Below, piece by piece: positions 28,418 to 36,712 of a stretch of DNA of 64,000 nucleotides. Origin of the DNA: Natronomonas marina (GTDB lineage: Archaea; Halobacteriota; Halobacteria; Halobacteriales; Haloarculaceae); assembly GCF_024298905.1 (NCBI RefSeq), contig NZ_CP101154.1, forward strand, positions 1,488,001 through 1,552,000. The letters run 5' to 3'. Both the position numbers and the translations under genes were made by a program. Under the pieces are notes generated by a model. That model saw only the letters and a list, made by a program, of their open reading frames with translations. It made no database searches and was not told the origin of the DNA. The stretch's first letter is position 1; each line of letters begins with the position of its first letter.

Positions 28418-29275
28418 ATGCGAGTCATTGTAATCGGGGGGTCCGGTCTTGTCGGATCAAATATTGTCGAGCAAGCAGAATCTCGTGGGGACACCGTTCG
28501 TTCAACACACCTTGATAACCAGGTGGAAACCACAGATATCGAGCTGGACAAAACGGATGCAGGCCGAACTCAGTCCGTCATTACGGACTTTGATCCGGAC
28601 GTTATCGTAGATACAGCAGCTTTCCACGCAGTTGACGACTGCGAAACGAAGCGGAATCAGGCTTGGAGTGTAAATGCTGCTGGAACTCGGAACGTCGCTA
28701 CTGCGGCAAACGAAGCTGGCGCTCACCTCATTTACCTCTCTACGGACTACGTCTTTCCTGGCGACCCGGTGGAAACACCGTATACCGAGTCGGACCAGAT
28801 TCAACCGATCAACTACTATGCTGAGACAAAATATGCGGGCGAACGAGCAGCACGTATCGCAGATGAAGTGACCATCCTCCGGCCGAGTGTTATTTATGGC
28901 ACAGCGAGCCAGAACTTCGTAACGTGGGCCCTTGGCGAGTTAGAAGACAATAATGAATTGACTATTGTCGACGATCAGACATCATCTCCCACATACGCCC
29001 CTGATTTGGCGAAAGCATGTCTTCGTATCGGAGAGGAAACCCAGACTGGATTATACCACTCAACAGGGCCCGAGTCCATGTCACGGTATGAATTTACTGT
29101 TGTACTTGCAGAAGTGTGTGGGTACGATACGGGCCTAATTAAACCGATCACAACCGAAGAATTCGGTCAAGAAGCGCCACGGCCCACGGATAGTACTCTT
29201 GATTCCTCTACTCTCTACGATGCTATTGACTATGAATTCCGGGACCCTGCATCGGCATTCGAAGAGTTGCGTTGA
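28418..29275 (+). CDS. rmlD: dTDP-4-dehydrorhamnose reductase
   Basis: A 285-residue SDR that reduces dTDP-4-keto-L-rhamnose to dTDP-L-rhamnose. VIGGSGLVGSNIV is the nucleotide-binding motif. FDPDVIVDTAAFHAVDDCE, LSTDYVFPG and the catalytic YYAETKYAGE (Y-x3-K) are typical of RmlD. SPTYAPDLA near residue 190 is also characteristic. With rmlA and rmlC on the opposite strand it covers three of four dTDP-rhamnose steps; a canonical rmlB is not in the window. Confidence 0.88.
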   Translation: MRVIVIGGSGLVGSNIVEQAESRGDTVRSTHLDNQVETTDIELDKTDAGRTQSVITDFDPDVIVDTAAFHAVDDCETKRNQAWSVNAAGTRNVATAANEAGAHLIYLSTDYVFPGDPVETPYTESDQIQPINYYAETKYAGERAARIADEVTILRPSVIYGTASQNFVTWALGELEDNNELTIVDDQTSSPTYAPDLAKACLRIGEETQTGLYHSTGPESMSRYEFTVVLAEVCGYDTGLIKPITTEEFGQEAPRPTDSTLDSSTLYDAIDYEFRDPASAFEELR

Positions 29276-30119
29276 ATGGAAGAGAGACACTATCTCTTTT
29301 CAGCTGGAACATACGCGCGCTTCTGGTTTATTGGCCGTCACGCTATCGACCGTCGAGATGGGACTGTCTACGAAGGTCTCACTTGGTAGTCACCGGAATA
29401 GGATGTGAACTACCGAGAACTTCGCTCACGGAAGACCGTCCCGATTTGGCCCCAGGCCGTCGAAACGTAACTCGAGTCTTCCGAAGGCAAAATGGATGCC
29501 CTGATGGGTACCCCGTAGATTTGATGTCGCGCTAGATGTTCAGTGATACCTTGGCTCGGTTGAGTCGGAAGAGAACTGAGATTGTCAGATTCTCCGATTA
29601 GGTTGCATCGGCGTCCTGTGCGAGTCTCTAGTTTGTCAACTCGATATCATACTGTGATGGACTCGTGATGGGTCATGCCAGATCATCTGTCACTCACAAG
29701 AGGAGTAGACCCCGGTATTTTGACCTGAAGATTACTTATAAAGATTGCCGGGCGAACTGTTCCTTCTAAGAGAAGACATCTGGACATCCTAGCCCCTAAT
29801 CGACGAACGCGTCGATTCGAGAGTGGGCGTCCCCCCAGCCACCCGACGACCACGCGGTACGGTGCCGACACTTCGAGACGGCTGATGAGCGTTTCGAGTT
29901 CACTCTGGCGCGGTTCGCCGAGCACCCCGCCGGCAGTGACGCTTGCCACGGCCCTCAATCTGGTCGGACCTCCACCAGGGACGTTCACAGCGGTCGATAT
30001 TTTTTCGCCCGACGCGTGCTACAGCTGCCGGCGAATGGAGTGCCGCGATTGACGGGTACCCATGCCAGCAGTCACCACAATCCGTAGCCTGTATCCGCAC
30101 TCCCGAGAACACCAGACCA
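29276..30119. other. Gene-poor stretch after rmlD
   Basis: Several overlapping open frames are present on both strands, but none has a recognisable fold. A change to GC-rich sequence occurs around 29.8 kb. It probably marks the right edge of the glycan locus. Confidence 0.45.
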
Positions 30120-30605
30120 ATGCCGGACGACGTCACCCCGTACGAGGATATGCACGTCCACGACGAACACATCCCCGAGGACCGCTTCGCGGAGTTCATC
30201 GCACGGATGCCACAGGTCTGTGTGGACCTCATCCTCGAAACTCAGCAGGGCTTCCTGCTGGCGAAACGTGAGATCACCCCCTCAGTATGGTTCTGGCTCG
30301 GCAGCCGACTGTACAAGGGCGAACGCCTCCCCGACGCCGCCCACCGCATCGCCGACGAGGAGCTGGGTCTCGACATCACCATCCACGACCAGTACGGCCC
30401 CTACGCCCACTTCTGGGAGTCCAGTTCCGTCGACGGCAGCCCCTCGCGACACACCGTCAATCCGGTCTTTCACGTCCGGCCCGCCAACGACGACTACGAG
30501 ATTACCTTGGACGACCAACACACCGACTACCGCTTTGTCACCGCCCTCGACCCCGATATGCACCACTACGTCCGACTGTATCTCGAGGACAACGTCCTCG
30601 TTTGA
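30120..30605 (+). CDS. NUDIX hydrolase, GDP-mannose hydrolase-like
   Basis: A 161-residue NUDIX protein. The box is GERLPDAAHRIADEELGL (residues ~72-90), close to G-x5-E-x7-R-E-U-x-E-E-x-G with a degenerate R-E. Upstream CVDLILETQQGFLLAKREI and WFWLGSRLYKGE resemble GDP-mannose mannosyl hydrolases. It would hydrolyse a nucleotide sugar or related pyrophosphate, fitting the neighbouring glycan locus. I chose ATG 30120 because the longer frame adds an unrelated leader of about 59 residues. Confidence 0.75.
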   Translation: MPDDVTPYEDMHVHDEHIPEDRFAEFIARMPQVCVDLILETQQGFLLAKREITPSVWFWLGSRLYKGERLPDAAHRIADEELGLDITIHDQYGPYAHFWESSSVDGSPSRHTVNPVFHVRPANDDYEITLDDQHTDYRFVTALDPDMHHYVRLYLEDNVLV

Positions 30606-30610
30606 CCCCC

Positions 30611-30632
30611 TCCCCCGCGTGAACGCGGGGGA
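30611..30632. repeat. IS200/IS605-type terminal hairpin
   Basis: Perfect 9-bp arms TCCCCCGCG and CGCGGGGGA flank the loop TGAA. It lies just downstream of the TnpB remnant that ends at 30664 on the minus strand, as expected for the right end of an IS200/IS605 element, which can also include the guide-RNA scaffold. Confidence 0.6.
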
Positions 30633-30663
30633 ATCCCGCGTGTTGGGATATTAGGGTTTCACG

Positions 30664-30945
30664 TCACCCGGCGGGTGCTCGCGGTTGGAATCCGCGAGTC
30701 CGGCTGAAGTGGATGACGCGTGGCTGGGCCAAACAGCCGTTACCGCTATCCCCATTCCCGGGTGGGGGAGTCATGGGTAGCGTTTCTTGCCTGATGTTGT
30801 CGGCTCCGTTCACATCGCTATGCGCGACCGCCGCACCGGTCGCTCGTCCACAGTCCACGGTCAACACGACTGTCGTCATCCTCGTGCCCGCACACGCTAC
30901 ACGCGGATGATGTGCCGCGTTCATCCGACACACCCGATCCAGCAA
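30664..30945 (-). pseudogene. tnpB: TnpB C-terminal remnant
   Basis: The minus strand reads HSDVNGADNIRQETLPM and then GCLAQPRVIHFSRTRGFQPR to a stop. This is the usual C-terminus of one haloarchaeal TnpB type, after the zinc finger. Upstream sequence does not continue into the RuvC domain: only the last third or less is left. The terminal hairpin at 30611 follows. Confidence 0.7.
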
Positions 30946-30976
30946 CTACTGTGAAGTCGTGGGAGGATGTCAGGTC

Positions 30977-31408
30977 CTACTGCAGTTGCCACAGCGTTTC
31001 GATTCGCTCTTCGACGTAATCAAGGACGAGTTGACAGATGTCACGATGGTCTGGCGGCCACTGTGCATCTGCTGCGTTGGCACGACTCGCGTCCGGCGGC
31101 GGATGGAAGTGGTCCCGTGCGTTGTGACGGTTGGGGTGGCGGTCCCAGCGACACTTCCACACGCTCTCTTGGCGCTCTTCTTGATAGTGAACGGTGAAGT
31201 CGCCGTTGCGATACCATCGAATCTCAAACCGAGCAGACGCATCGCCCGGGTAGTAATCACCGGCGAGTTCGATACGGAGATACAGCTTTCCCTCCTCGAT
31301 GAGGTCCACTGCTTCACACAGCCGACGGCCAGCAAACCGCGAACGCATATGCGCTACCACCGCCCGGTCCAGTAGCGCAGGACTCGCGCCATCGTCGGCC
31401 GGCACCAT
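30977..31408 (-). CDS. DUF6516-like putative toxin
   Basis: A 143-residue protein resembling DUF6516, found next to small DNA-binding proteins in haloarchaea. LCEAVDLIEEGKLYLRIELA is followed by ARFEIRWYRNGDFTVHYQEE and WKCRWDRHPNRHNARDHFHP, a conserved Arg/His-rich core compatible with an RNase-like fold. The C-terminus ICQLVLDYVEERIETLWQL closes it. It starts 3 bp after the stop of the winged-helix gene, so both form an operon, probably a TA-like pair. Confidence 0.65.
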   Translation of the reverse strand: MVPADDGASPALLDRAVVAHMRSRFAGRRLCEAVDLIEEGKLYLRIELAGDYYPGDASARFEIRWYRNGDFTVHYQEERQESVWKCRWDRHPNRHNARDHFHPPPDASRANAADAQWPPDHRDICQLVLDYVEERIETLWQLQ

Positions 31409-31411
31409 CGG

Positions 31412-31930
31412 TCAGCCGTGCGACGACGCTGTCGAGCTAGTCGCCTTCTGGCGAGCACGCTCGTGGAGCCGGCGCTCCTCGATTGCGGTCGCCCAGTCAC
31501 CGAGGTCCGCATACACGTCGTCAACGCGCTCGGCGTCGTAGTCGAGAACATCGACGTCAGCGGGCGCGTCAGCCTCGTACTCCTCGCGGTATGCCTCAAT
31601 TTGGTCGGTGAGCTCCGAGACCCGAGCCTGTAGTTCGTCGACGGTGTGTTCGTTCGCCAGTTCGTTCATTCGCCGCCACTCGAAGTAATCGTCGTTGCGC
31701 TCGTATCGCGCTGGGCGGCCGTCATGGTGTATCACGATGCCGAGGTCGGCGTAGAAAGATAGGTGCGTCCGTGCGGACGCTTCCGAGCAGTCTGCACGCT
31801 CGGCGATCTCGGCGGCCGTCATCGGCTCCCGTGCATGCAGGACCGCGCCGTACACGCGCTGTTTCGTGTCCTCGTCGTCGAATGGCCGGTCGAATGGGGG
31901 TGGACCGTCGCGACGAGCGTCGTCAGACAT
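31412..31930 (-). CDS. Winged-helix DNA-binding protein, partner of DUF6516
   Basis: A 172-residue protein. Residues 25-80 (VYGAVLHAREPMTAAEIAE, then RADCSEASARTHLSFYADLG) form a winged helix. Residues from about 95 on are a long acidic, probably coiled-coil helix (ELQARVSELTDQIEAYREEY). It is first in the operon and likely acts as repressor and antidote for the DUF6516 protein. A promoter-like AT-rich stretch lies upstream at 31950-31990. Confidence 0.65.
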   Translation of the reverse strand: MSDDARRDGPPPFDRPFDDEDTKQRVYGAVLHAREPMTAAEIAERADCSEASARTHLSFYADLGIVIHHDGRPARYERNDDYFEWRRMNELANEHTVDELQARVSELTDQIEAYREEYEADAPADVDVLDYDAERVDDVYADLGDWATAIEERRLHERARQKATSSTASSHG

Positions 31931-32962
31931 ACTTCGACCAACGGGTCAATCCAACATATTTCTTCTGAAGCCAAATTATATTTTTTAAGTTCCGTATTGT
32001 CGGGTCGACGACCCAAGCCAGTTTGCTTACAGAACCACGAGGCGAAGACTCCAGGCTTTACCGTAGTTGCTGACGTGGGGGAGAGTCGATTGTCGTCGCG
32101 GACGCTGTCTCGATATGGTCGAACAGCCGACTGGCGCTGTGTGGACGGCTGCTGATACACTTCGAGCAAGCAGACGAGCGGCGAGACATCGTCGTTCGAA
32201 TACTCGATCGGTGAAAGCCGTCACCGGTACGGTCCGTTTCAGACCTCCGAGCCCACTGACCGATGGCTACACGCAGGCCGTCTAGTCGCCCCCAACGGCA
32301 CTCACCCCGTCCTGGCCGAACTGTCGAGCATCGAGCGCGCCACCACACCGCCCGACCTGCTCGGGGCCGCCATCGAGTTGATCTACGACGCCCGGCCGGG
32401 CGACACCCGCCACTCGGCTGCCGGCAGCTCGATGGCCCGGGACCGCTCTGAGTCCAAGGCCGAGGACTATCGACGGACCGAGCCAGCAAGTCAGTCCGAC
32501 CGGCGAGCGGGACCCTACCAGCGAGGTCTCCTGATCCCACATCTTGGGGAGCCTCGCTCCCCCGCCCCCGTAGACACCGACGGGCGACCGAGGACCACTC
32601 GCCGCGGTGGCGGCCTCGTCAGCGTGCAGACCCACCAGTGCAGTAGCTTCGAAGCGGACCGACTTCGACCCGACGACGATCCGTACGTTCCTTGAGCGAC
32701 TCATCGAGTACGGCACGCTTGAAGGGCGCCCCCCCCGCCATCTATACAGAGCGTCTCCTGCCTCCGCTCAGATTCTACGGGATAATCAGGACGTCAGGAG
32801 TGGCTCATTCCGAAGTAACGCCTGCGAAGACTGCGCTCCGACGGGGACTGCGATTGTTTCTGCACAGCGCGTCGTGGGAGCAAGAAGCCCCTCGCTCGCG
32901 GAGCGAGTATCCAGGGGTAGTTCACCCGTGAACACAGTTGTTCGGTCACCGGTGGATACCGA
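31931..32962. other. Mosaic of gene fragments, no intact gene
   Basis: No full gene is seen. Around 32655-32775 the plus strand has TTIRTFLERLIEYGTLEGRP, which resembles part of a winged-helix regulator but is broken on both sides. A perfect 7-bp hairpin lies at 32891-32907. Other open frames look like high-GC chance frames. Confidence 0.45.
32891..32907. repeat. 7-bp perfect hairpin
   Basis: CTCGCTC and GAGCGAG flank the loop GCG. It may be a transposon end or a transcription terminator for the plus strand; no gene depends on it. Confidence 0.35.
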
Positions 32963-33421
32963 TCACCGGAGTAACCGATTGATAGAGTCGCTAATGAGTT
33001 GTGATTCAATCTGAAGTAGTGTTGCTGCGTCTTCAAATATGGAGTCGTCTACCGCGTCCACAAATTGCGCCACATCGGAGTCGGAGACGTATTCCAATGC
33101 GCCAGTCTTCACGTCCGTGTAGTCTGTGACGTACCAGAGGAGGCCGTGAAGGTCAGCGAGGTCCTTCACTCGTTTGTGACGCGTATCTCTGTCCGGGAGC
33201 GAACGGATTTTCATCGCGGCCAGTAACTCTGGTGAGACGATCCGTTTCTCGGCAGACGGCGACCACGACACGTATTCTGCCAACGGCGAACCCTTGTCCG
33301 CTTCGAAGACCGGTGCCAGGAGCGGTTCGGCGGGTGGCTTGAACCCGAATACGTTTCGGAACCCGTCTAGCTCGGTGGTATCCGGAATCACATCGACATA
33401 GACTTGGAACACCTCGTGCAT
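32963..33421 (-). CDS. AbiEii/AbiGii-like nucleotidyltransferase toxin, probably truncated
   Basis: A 152-residue frame. ELLAAMKIRSLPDRDTRHKR and VKDLADLHGLLWYV match the C-terminal half of AbiEii/AbiGii-type nucleotidyltransferases, in which a Lys-Asp-containing helix follows the catalytic domain. Upstream of the ATG the same frame stays open for about 40 codons (for example VGFVQNFLRDSQDRIS), but begins right after two stops. The N-terminal nucleotidyltransferase motif G-S/G-x-D is absent. No antitoxin gene is beside it. Confidence 0.5.
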   Translation of the reverse strand: MHEVFQVYVDVIPDTTELDGFRNVFGFKPPAEPLLAPVFEADKGSPLAEYVSWSPSAEKRIVSPELLAAMKIRSLPDRDTRHKRVKDLADLHGLLWYVTDYTDVKTGALEYVSDSDVAQFVDAVDDSIFEDAATLLQIESQLISDSINRLLR

Positions 33422-33870
33422 GCGATACTTGGTGGGTTCGGATTCGCTGATTCGATCCTGACTGTCGCGGAGGAAGTTCTGGACGAAGCCGACCCTGCTC
33501 TTCGTGTATTCCAGGTGTTCGATTGCCGAAATGGAGTTTCTACCGGTGTCGCTGGGAAGTGCTCACTAGCCCAACTCGCATCCACATGGACGTTGATATC
33601 GATGGTTCACGATCCGAATATCTGGATTCGTACGTGCTGTGACCGACTCTGGCGAAACAACTGTTTTGTAGGTGATATGAGCCACTACAGACTACTGGTT
33701 AGTCAGGACCTGTTCTGTGGAGACAAGCTGGCTTTCCTGGTTATTTTAGCTTTTCAGTCACTATTTCGATATACGGGCCGTCTATAGGCTTCCCCGAGAT
33801 AGGGTGGTTCAGAACCTTGTCGTCATAGTTCCGGTCAACCTCTATTCCGTGTCCAGAAACTTCTTTTTCG
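33422..33870. other. Remnant upstream part of AbiEii-like gene and flank
   Basis: From about 33430 to 33545 the minus-strand frame of the downstream toxin fragment remains open and coding-like. Further left, two stop codons and unrelated sequence follow up to the IS5-type element at 33871. Confidence 0.45.
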
Positions 33871-34802
33871 TGCTCTATTGAAAATGCGGTACGGCAGTAG
33901 GATCATAACGTTTTGGCGAGCTTCTTGAGGTTGTTGAGAGCGAACAAGAGAACGATCTCACGGAACTGTCGGTACCAGAACCGCGAACGCAGGGCGGAGT
34001 CCTGTGTTCGCTTGACCGTCGAGTAGGACGTTTCTGCCATCCATCGCTGCGTGTAGCCCTTTGCCCGGATGAGTGCGTTATTCGCAGTTGCCTTCGCTGT
34101 TGAACCGCGGTAGTGAACGAGGTAGTCGATGTCCAGTGCAGCGACCTCGTACTCAGTGTGCCAGTCTTGGAAGCCGTTATCGGCGGCGACGGCCCGCAGG
34201 TCGTCCGCGTTCCGGCGGACGACCCGCGGGCCAGCCCTTGTATCGTGTTCACGCTCGATACAACAGTGGACATCCAGCACCGCCAACGATTCTGTATCGG
34301 TCAGCGTCGTCGCTTTGATCGTCTTGACGCTTCGCCCACACCGCTGGAGGTAGTGTTGTGAGGCTTGTTCCCGTTCAAAGAACGTGCTGTCTAATGCGGC
34401 GTGACCAGACTGCGGGTGTTGCTGCGCGGAGATGCGCAGCAACGCCCGCCAGACGTACATCGCGTAGCGGTCGAAGGAGTGGTAGAACGTGGTTGGATCA
34501 GGCGGTGCGTCTGGGTGGATGCCGAGCCGATCACACACCGCTGGCATGAGGCTCACTCGATCAACGAGTTCGGCGTAGCTGTGACCTTCTTCTTTGCGAA
34601 TACAGTGCGCGACGATGTGGGCCTCGCGGGCAAGCCCGCCCGAGTCGGGCTTGCCCGCTCGATTCCCCAACGCTTGTTTAGCTACACGTAGTGCTGTCTC
34701 AACGAGGTCGAGCAACGCGACGCCCATAATCGCCTTCTCGACCTCATTTCCTCAAACCGTTACGGAGTAATCCTGCCGCTGTCTTCCATTTTCAATAGAG
34801 CA
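33871..34802 (-). mobile_element. IS5-type insertion sequence
   Basis: A transposase gene is flanked by 16-bp terminal inverted repeats: TGCTCTATTGAAAATG at 33871 and its exact reverse complement ending at 34802. A weaker GC-rich similarity continues inward. I see no clear target duplication outside the repeats, so one flank may have rearranged since insertion. Confidence 0.8.
33903..34727 (-). CDS. IS5-family (ISH1-like) transposase
   Basis: A 274-residue DDE transposase. HAALDSTFFEREQASQHYLQ holds the first catalytic Asp, RAVAADNGFQDWHTEY the second, and AETSYSTVKRTQDSALRSRF the Glu region with the downstream Arg. The C-terminus FREIVLLFALNNLKKLAK is typical. The frame is uninterrupted and lies inside matching terminal repeats, so the element may still move. 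Confidence 0.88.
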   Translation of the reverse strand: MGVALLDLVETALRVAKQALGNRAGKPDSGGLAREAHIVAHCIRKEEGHSYAELVDRVSLMPAVCDRLGIHPDAPPDPTTFYHSFDRYAMYVWRALLRISAQQHPQSGHAALDSTFFEREQASQHYLQRCGRSVKTIKATTLTDTESLAVLDVHCCIEREHDTRAGPRVVRRNADDLRAVAADNGFQDWHTEYEVAALDIDYLVHYRGSTAKATANNALIRAKGYTQRWMAETSYSTVKRTQDSALRSRFWYRQFREIVLLFALNNLKKLAKTL

Positions 34803-34866
34803 GTGAATACCTCTCTTGAGACAGAAATTGCCTGGAGTACAATTCCGGGTTTCAGCCGGCCACCTG

Positions 34867-34876
34867 TTGAAGCGAC
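34867..34876. repeat. Left 10-bp target duplication of MITE
   Basis: TTGAAGCGAC lies directly before the MITE. An identical copy follows the element at 35044-35053. Confidence 0.85.
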
Positions 34877-35043
34877 CATCTGTCTTTAGCTAAGAAGACT
34901 CGCATGAAAGCGTAGGGACGGTCGTTAGACGGAAGTTACCGGGTGCCGAGATCGAATTTGGTGTCTAAGCGGTTCTCATCCGAGTTTGTCGATTCGGCAA
35001 AACGGCAGTCACTCGACTCTGCCGGCTTAGCTAAGGACGAACG
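34877..35043. mobile_element. ISH8-related miniature inverted-repeat element (MITE), 167 bp
   Basis: The left end reads CATCTGTCTTTAGCTAAG and the right end, reverse complemented, CGTTCGTCCTTAGCTAAG. Both match the ends of the complete ISH8-type element at 11017-12419, sharing the core TTAGCTAAG. There is no room for a transposase. A perfect 10-bp duplication flanks it, the same length ISH8 makes. It was probably moved by an ISH8-type transposase. Confidence 0.85.
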
Positions 35044-35053
35044 TTGAAGCGAC

Positions 35054-35610
35054 TTAGTCTGCTTGGCACAGCGGTATTATTACATTTCGGGGGCGTTTAA
35101 CCCTCAAGGGTACTGCTTCGAACCGTTCACGCCGAGACACAGCTCCGTCCGCGGCCGAAGTAATGTATCAACGCTCTTGCTCTCAAACGACACCACTCTC
35201 TGATATCACCTCCGCACATAGACATGCAGGTATAGCATCTTGGAGAACAATTTACAACAGTATTAGAGCATAGCGATACTCCGTGTGTGCGAACACAGCG
35301 CCGACACAGCACCGCTATAGCCAGACACGGGCGTCAACCGCTGTGTGAGCGCGGGCGCGCCCATCGGCGCGCTCGCCGCAGCGATCTAGCCTGCTCAGGC
35401 CTCCTGGACTGTGATATGTCACTTGCCTTGCTCCCCCTGATGGATATCAGTCTGCTGATTCAGAACGAATCGGAACTAACCATTTATTTCGGGGCAACGG
35501 CGCTCTGTGTTCGCGGAAGTTATCGGTTCCTAGATGAGTATAGCGTGTCTCCAGCCGTATCGCCGACCGATAGTGGTGTGTGCGCCGTACAGCCGCAGCG
35601 ACACTCACCG
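35054..35610. other. No gene recognised
   Basis: Short overlapping frames only. The stretch is downstream of the antitoxin-like gene at 35611. I looked for a DUF3368 toxin here (a start like MW-F-D-A-T-P-L) and found none. Confidence 0.5.
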
Positions 35611-35967
35611 CTATTCAGAGGGGTCGAAGGCGTCAAGCGCTGACTGGTTGTCGGATGCGTCACCGTCTTGGGCCCCCGATTCAGGCTCATCGGTGGCTTC
35701 GATCTCGACATTATGCTCGCGAAGAACCGTCCGCATACCGGACCGGGAGACATCCGCTAACCGAGCTGCTGTCCCAAGGCTTGCATCCTCCGTGTCGTAA
35801 TTATGTACGGCTGCCGCATTGCGAGCAGCTTCGTTGCGATCGAAGTACTCCCGTAATACACACCGAACGGCATCGCTCTTGTTCTCGAAGATTCCGGCTT
35901 CGACGCTCCCTTCAACTAGTCGATGCAGGTCCTCAGGAATCGTACTCGTCGTTCGCGGCATGTGCAT
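35611..35967 (-). CDS. Orphan UPF0175-like antitoxin / RHH regulator
   Basis: A 118-residue protein. Residues 1-50 (MPRTTSTIPEDLHRLVEGSV and SDAVRCVLREYFDRNEAA) are ribbon-helix-helix-like. Residues 60-90 (DASLGTAARLADVSRSGMRT) match the UPF0175 helix-turn-helix core of the two antitoxins at 823 and 48079. The tail is acidic and disordered. No PIN or other toxin gene lies beside it, so it may now be a stand-alone regulator. Two Met codons are possible (35967, 35961). A perfect palindrome lies upstream. Confidence 0.65.
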   Translation of the reverse strand: MHMPRTTSTIPEDLHRLVEGSVEAGIFENKSDAVRCVLREYFDRNEAARNAAAVHNYDTEDASLGTAARLADVSRSGMRTVLREHNVEIEATDEPESGAQDGDASDNQSALDAFDPSE

Positions 35968-36017
35968 ATATTGTATGCGGATAGGGTCCTTAGTGACAGC
36001 GGCGCTGCCTCTCGATG

Positions 36018-36034
36018 TTCATACATTGTATGAA
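36018..36034. promoter_or_regulatory. Palindromic operator of orphan antitoxin
   Basis: TTCATACATTGTATGAA has perfect 8-bp arms around one base. It shares the TTGTAT/ATACAA core with the operators of both UPF0175/DUF3368 modules. A further TTGTATGC half-site is at 35971, overlapping the likely promoter of the gene starting at 35967. Confidence 0.65.
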
Positions 36035-36166
36035 AGTGCTGCAGTTTGTTCTCGCACTAGTCGACTGTGCCTGAGATTCGCTGAAACCATCCCTCTCCAA
36101 CGCTCGTTTTAGTTTCGCTGCGGCGAATTCCCGAAGTGGTGATAAATATCGGTGTTTTCAGGAATA

Positions 36167-36179
36167 TTCTAGTCGAGAA
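36167..36179. promoter_or_regulatory. Duplicated motif upstream of HTH paralogue 1
   Basis: TTCTAGTCGAGAA, nearly palindromic, lies 46 bp before ATG 36226. The same 13 bases plus the preceding AATA occur upstream of the paralogue at 49160-49552. It probably serves as promoter/operator for the regulator. Confidence 0.55.
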
Positions 36180-36225
36180 CGGCCAAGTACGTGGCGTCCC
36201 AACGTAGGACCTGAGACCCCCCGAA

Positions 36226-36618
36226 ATGGCCGACACCGATCGCCAGCCAACTGAGGAGGTTCGCCAGCCCGAGCCGCCGCTTCCCGAGGATAGCGGGCTG
36301 ACGCTCGAGGAGTATCTCGCGATGCAACAGGCGATTGGCCACCCGACGCGGTTCCGGATCCTCCGCACGCTCGTCGCCAACGACGAACTGAGTGCTGCCG
36401 ATCTCAAGGCCGCGGTCGATGTCGAATCCCACAATTTTCACTACCATCTCGACGAACTGGTCGACGTCGGGCTCGTCGACAAGCGCCAGCGGCGGACCGC
36501 TGACAGCCAGGGCTTCTATACGTACTACCGGCCGACGGCAATGGGGCGGGGTATTCTTGAGCACGGTGTCGAAGAGCTGATGCACCGTGAACGGGAGTTC
36601 AACGACGCCTATTCATAA
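36226..36618 (+). CDS. ArsR-like winged-helix regulator, paralogue 1
   Basis: A 130-residue DNA-binding protein. Residues 25-95 (LEEYLAMQQAIGHPTRFRIL, then LVANDELSAADLKAAVDVES and FHYHLDELVDVGLVDKRQ) form the winged helix, where HPTRFRIL is the ArsR signature. The C-terminal TYYRPTAMGRGILEHGVEEL is a helix for dimerisation. A near-identical paralogue lies at 49160-49552. No metal-binding Cys pair is seen, so metal sensing is unlikely. Confidence 0.85.
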   Translation: MADTDRQPTEEVRQPEPPLPEDSGLTLEEYLAMQQAIGHPTRFRILRTLVANDELSAADLKAAVDVESHNFHYHLDELVDVGLVDKRQRRTADSQGFYTYYRPTAMGRGILEHGVEELMHREREFNDAYS

Positions 36619-36712
36619 GACCAGCGGAGGTTCGTCGATACGCTACTGACCAACGGAACGGAGACTGGCTGTGCTGTCGTCACAGAACGCTGGCCCCGAA
36701 AGAGTACTCCGC

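Noticed and set aside
32058-32540. 160-codon minus-strand frame in mosaic region
   Set aside because: Arg/Ser-rich with overlapping frames on both strands. No recognisable fold.
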